Below, in pieces: positions 31,020 through 36,327 of a stretch of 36,327 nucleotides of DNA (the first letter of the stretch is position 1; each line of letters begins with the position of its first letter). The notes under the pieces were generated by a model. That model was not told the origin of the DNA. It worked only from the letters and a program-made list of their open reading frames with translations, and ran no database searches. A program made the position numbers and the translations under genes. Source of the DNA: Deltaproteobacteria bacterium (GTDB taxonomy: Bacteria > Desulfobacterota > Desulfobulbia > Desulfobulbales > JAJRZW01); contig JAJRZW010000047.1 in NCBI GenBank assembly GCA_024275015.1, forward strand, positions 1 through 36,327, read 5' to 3'.

Positions 31020-32070
31020 TTACCATATCATGAAAAAGGGGACGGAAATCTCTTATTAGCCGGTTTTTCGGATCAGGATGAATCCGGTTACTCAAAAGGA
31101 CTATGGCCAGGTCATGCTCAGGATCAAGCCAAAACGAGGTTCCGGTAAAACCAAGATGGCCGGCACTGTTGCGCGACAATAACCGTCCGGCGCTGGAATT
31201 TTGTTTATCAGGATGATCAAAACCAAATCCCCAGGTACTTCCGGGGATATTCCGGCGACAGAAAAAATCATTTATCATCCGCCGGGGAAGAACGGGGTAT
31301 TGTATCCTTCCCTGCCATATATCAAGAAGTTTAAGGACCAGATCACTCACCGCCCGGATATCGCCGAAAAGCCCGGCATGGCCCCCCACACCACCCATGA
31401 AATAACAGTTGTCATCACTTACTTCACCACACACCACCCTTTGACGCCAATCAGACCACTGGCAGGCGCAGACCTTTTTTTCGCTCAAATCAAGATCCGG
31501 GATAAAACCTGAATAACCCTGGATATCCAATTGCCGGTAAAGATCATCAACCAGGGCGGAAAGCCCTTTATTTCCGGCAATCTCCACTATCCGGCCAAGG
31601 AGAATAAAACCAGGATCGGAATAAACGGATCTGCTCCCCGGAGCATAAACCAAAGGGGTATGTAATATCTGGTGGAATATATCATCGTCTGGTTCCGGAT
31701 CAGCATAAAATTTACGATGGGCGATAAAACCGGCGCTGTGACTTAAGAGCATGGATATAGGGATATCAGCCTTGTCCGCCGGAGCATGGGGAAAAAATTC
31801 GTTGATAACCTGGTCAGGATCAAGACGGCCCTCGACCATCAGAGAAATAAAAACCAGGGTGGTGGCCAGGGGTTTGGTCAGGGATGCCAGATCAAACAGG
31901 GTTTTATCGTCAACCTCTTTGCTATTTTCTTCCTGGGAAATTTTTCCCCGGCAGGAGGTTATTATTTTTCCTGATTTTCCCGTTCCAATCCCGGCGGCAA
32001 AGGCACCAGCCACTCCATTTTTAATCGCTTTATTAAAAAGCTCATCTAATTTATTGATTTTATTGATCAA
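30991..32070 (-). CDS. serine hydrolase of the beta-lactamase (class C)/PBP family
   Basis: The protein has 359 residues. The family motifs are S-x-x-K in LASLTKPLATTL, Y-S-x in SVYSDPGFILLG and H-x-G in GHLGFTGTSFWLDP. The absence of a signal peptide suggests a cytoplasmic esterase or peptidase-type enzyme (EstB/AmpH-like) rather than a periplasmic beta-lactamase. The substrate is not predictable. It lies left of the candidate origin and is oriented away from it. Its 3' end overlaps mtnA by 29 bases. Confidence 0.88.
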   Translation of the reverse strand: MINKINKLDELFNKAIKNGVAGAFAAGIGTGKSGKIITSCRGKISQEENSKEVDDKTLFDLASLTKPLATTLVFISLMVEGRLDPDQVINEFFPHAPADKADIPISMLLSHSAGFIAHRKFYADPEPDDDIFHQILHTPLVYAPGSRSVYSDPGFILLGRIVEIAGNKGLSALVDDLYRQLDIQGYSGFIPDLDLSEKKVCACQWSDWRQRVVCGEVSDDNCYFMGGVGGHAGLFGDIRAVSDLVLKLLDIWQGRIQYPVLPRRMINDFFCRRNIPGSTWGFGFDHPDKQNSSAGRLLSRNSAGHLGFTGTSFWLDPEHDLAIVLLSNRIHPDPKNRLIRDFRPLFHDMVIKLFFPERA

Positions 32071-32565
32071 TTTATATTCCTGAATTTAAATTCAGCCGAT
32101 TTTCAACTAAAATAATAAGGTAGATAAACTACTTTACCAAGCCCTCAAAAATCTATTTTTTAAAACCCCTGTTTACTCTTTTTATCCCTGTTTATATTAC
32201 CAATGCTTTTAAATAAAAAAAATTAATAAAAACATATATTTATAGGAAAAAAATTAAATAAAAATCATTTGTTTTTTTTTCATTTTTTCTTTATATTTCA
32301 ACGATAAAAATAAGCTGAATTTTTTTAATTTCCAACACCTCCAATATTCGTATTTTCCGGGGCTTTTCAACATGGTTTTCAACAAAGAATCCCCAATGGA
32401 TCATTTTTACCTGTTGATAAAAAAACGGTGTTGAAAAACAGCTTTTTATCAAAGACCAGTTTTTAATAAATTTTCTTTTAATATTAAGAAGTTTTGTCGG
32501 TTTTAAACAAAGAAACAGGCCTAATAAATCCAAAATAAAGATTAATTAATTATCAGGAAAAAATC
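32071..32565. other. candidate chromosomal replication origin (oriC)
   Basis: This roughly 500-base gap upstream of dnaN is extremely A/T-rich (for example 32195-32300). It has 9-mers resembling DnaA boxes: TTTTCAACA at 32364-32372 and 32376-32384 (12 bases apart), TGTTGATAA at 32412-32420 (one mismatch to TTATCCACA in reverse), and TGTTGAAAA at 32429-32437. CCCTGTTTA occurs as a direct repeat at 32167 and 32186. Origins often lie next to dnaN, and a DNA-unwinding element beside DnaA-box clusters is expected. No exact DnaA box was found, and no dnaA gene is present. GC skew could not be computed. No gene is visible here. Confidence 0.55.
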
Positions 32566-33699
32566 ATGGCTCTGAATATTAAAGTATCCCGACAGGAAAT
32601 CTACGCAGCCCTTTCCCTTATGCAGAACATAACCGGCAAAAAGGGAACAATGGCTATTCTGGCCAACGTCCTTATCAGCACTGATAATAACCGCGTAATC
32701 CTTGCCGCGTCAGACCTTGAAATTTCAATAAAGACCACGATCAACGCCGAGATATTTGAACCAGGATCACTTACTCTGCCGGCAAGAAAATTATTTGAGG
32801 TGGTAAGAGAAAGTGACAGTGAATTGATCACCATCGAAGAGCGGGAAAACTGCTGGGTCCGGATTATAGCCGAGAGCAGCAAGTATAATCTTGCCGGAAT
32901 GCCGGTGGATGATTTCCCGGAATTTCCGGAATACAACGAAGAAACAATGGTTTATTTTTCTTCGGATTATATTCGCGATATGATCGACAAAACTATTTTT
33001 TCCGTGGCCGCGGAAGGAGAAAGCCAGTTCACCCTGAGCGGAGTCCTGGTTGAAAATAACAAAAATGAATCCGGGTCCGATATTCTGAGATTTGTTTCAT
33101 CCGACGGGCATCGTTTGACGGTAATGGAAAAAGAGACAGTATCCTCCCTTGGAGTTTTTGATTTTTCATCCCCGGTTATTGTTCCTAAAAAAGGTCTGCA
33201 GGAGATAAAAAAACTATGTGAATTAACGGATAAAATAAAAATCGGTTTTCAGGGAAAACAGATGATAATTGAAAAAGAAAATTCGTTAATGGTCATCCGT
33301 CTTATTAAAGGAGATTTTCCCGATTATCGTAATATTTTATCATTGATTGAAAAGAATAATTTCATGACTGTAAATCGTGAAGTTCTTTATGATTCAGTAA
33401 AGAGGATGAATCTATTTTCAGAAGAAAGATTTAATTTAATTAAATTTGAAATTTCAAAAGAAAAGTTAAATCTTTCTTCTGAAAGTATTGATATTGGAAA
33501 TGCTAATTCAAAAATTGATATTTCATATTTAGGTGATAATATTATAGTTGGTTTTAATGGTAGGTATTTTATAGATGTTTTAAGTGTTCTTACAAGTGAA
33601 AATGTAAAAATTTATGTAAATTCATCTGAAAATCCGTGCATGATAGAATCAGAAGATGATACTGGATTTTTAAGTGTTATTATGCCAATGAAAATTTGA
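32566..33699 (+). CDS. dnaN: DNA polymerase III sliding clamp (beta subunit)
   Basis: The protein has 377 residues, the normal length, with three clamp domains. Key segments are QNITGKKGTMAILANVLIST, ILAASDLEISIKTTINAE, EPGSLTLPARKLFEVVRES, FSVAAEGESQFTLSGVLVE, FVSSDGHRLTVMEKE, VIVPKKGLQEIKKLCE, RLIKGDFPDYRNI, NMTV-like FMTVNREVLYDSVKRM and the C-terminal MIESEDDTGFLSVIMPMKI. It forms the dimeric ring that tethers polymerase III. AGGAAA precedes the ATG. The 3' third is strongly A/T-rich, unlike the 5' part, with a codon bias unlike the rest of the window. gyrB follows without recF. Confidence 0.96.
   Translation: MALNIKVSRQEIYAALSLMQNITGKKGTMAILANVLISTDNNRVILAASDLEISIKTTINAEIFEPGSLTLPARKLFEVVRESDSELITIEERENCWVRIIAESSKYNLAGMPVDDFPEFPEYNEETMVYFSSDYIRDMIDKTIFSVAAEGESQFTLSGVLVENNKNESGSDILRFVSSDGHRLTVMEKETVSSLGVFDFSSPVIVPKKGLQEIKKLCELTDKIKIGFQGKQMIIEKENSLMVIRLIKGDFPDYRNILSLIEKNNFMTVNREVLYDSVKRMNLFSEERFNLIKFEISKEKLNLSSESIDIGNANSKIDISYLGDNIIVGFNGRYFIDVLSVLTSENVKIYVNSSENPCMIESEDDTGFLSVIMPMKI

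Positions 33700-36327
<2,628 letters not shown>

Overview
The window looks like a chromosomal segment of an anaerobic Gram-negative bacterium, most plausibly a Desulfobacterota (deltaproteobacterial) lineage. This rests on a corrinoid-protein reductive activator next to a methyltetrahydrofolate:corrinoid methyltransferase (Wood-Ljungdahl chemistry), lipoproteins and FlgO-type outer-membrane proteins, an ADP-heptose (LPS) enzyme, and an E. coli-type NADP isocitrate dehydrogenase. Species cannot be named from the sequence.

Left part (1-5.2 kb) is a decaying accessory region. It holds a frameshifted CcdA/DsbD-like membrane gene running off the left edge, the C-terminal half of a frameshifted RND efflux pump, a fragment of a DUF4143 ATPase, one intact DUF4143 ATPase, a small inverted-repeat-bounded remnant of a REP-associated (RAYT/Y1) transposase, and a frameshifted lipoprotein with a PKD-like and a FISUMP-type domain. 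Next, 5.2-8.8 kb carries a two-gene unit on the minus strand: a NUDIX hydrolase followed by a 1044-residue PLD-like/superfamily 2 helicase/DUF3427 protein, a plausible DNA-repair or defence module.

Middle part: 9.0-13.2 kb is a four-gene minus-strand operon for an envelope assembly of unknown function (two FlgO-like proteins, a small exported protein, and an inner-membrane protein with repeated acidic short motifs in the cytoplasm and Ig/PKD-like domains in the periplasm). Then come an unknown protein, an unusual nitrilase-family amidase fused to a heptose-1-phosphate adenylyltransferase, the RACo-type activator whose frame lacks its normal stop and overlaps a glycosyltransferase-like ORF, AcsE, a stand-alone HsdR-N-type protein, class II DAHP synthase with a tiny membrane protein, a Cys-cluster protein, phosphomanno/glucomutase, icd, rhlB and comF.

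Right part: a Pit phosphate transporter with its DUF47/PhoU-like partner, a 53-residue membrane protein with mtnA, a serine hydrolase, a very A/T-rich candidate replication origin (32.1-32.56 kb), dnaN and the start of gyrB. dnaA and recF are both absent from the usual dnaA-dnaN-recF-gyrB order.

Several intergenic gaps carry copies of one hairpin-rich repeat family (four long copies of about 110-150 bp, plus solo hairpins and a related nested palindrome). Two distant copies share 100 identical bases. One copy sits exactly at the junction of two truncated genes. No rRNA, tRNA or CRISPR array was seen.
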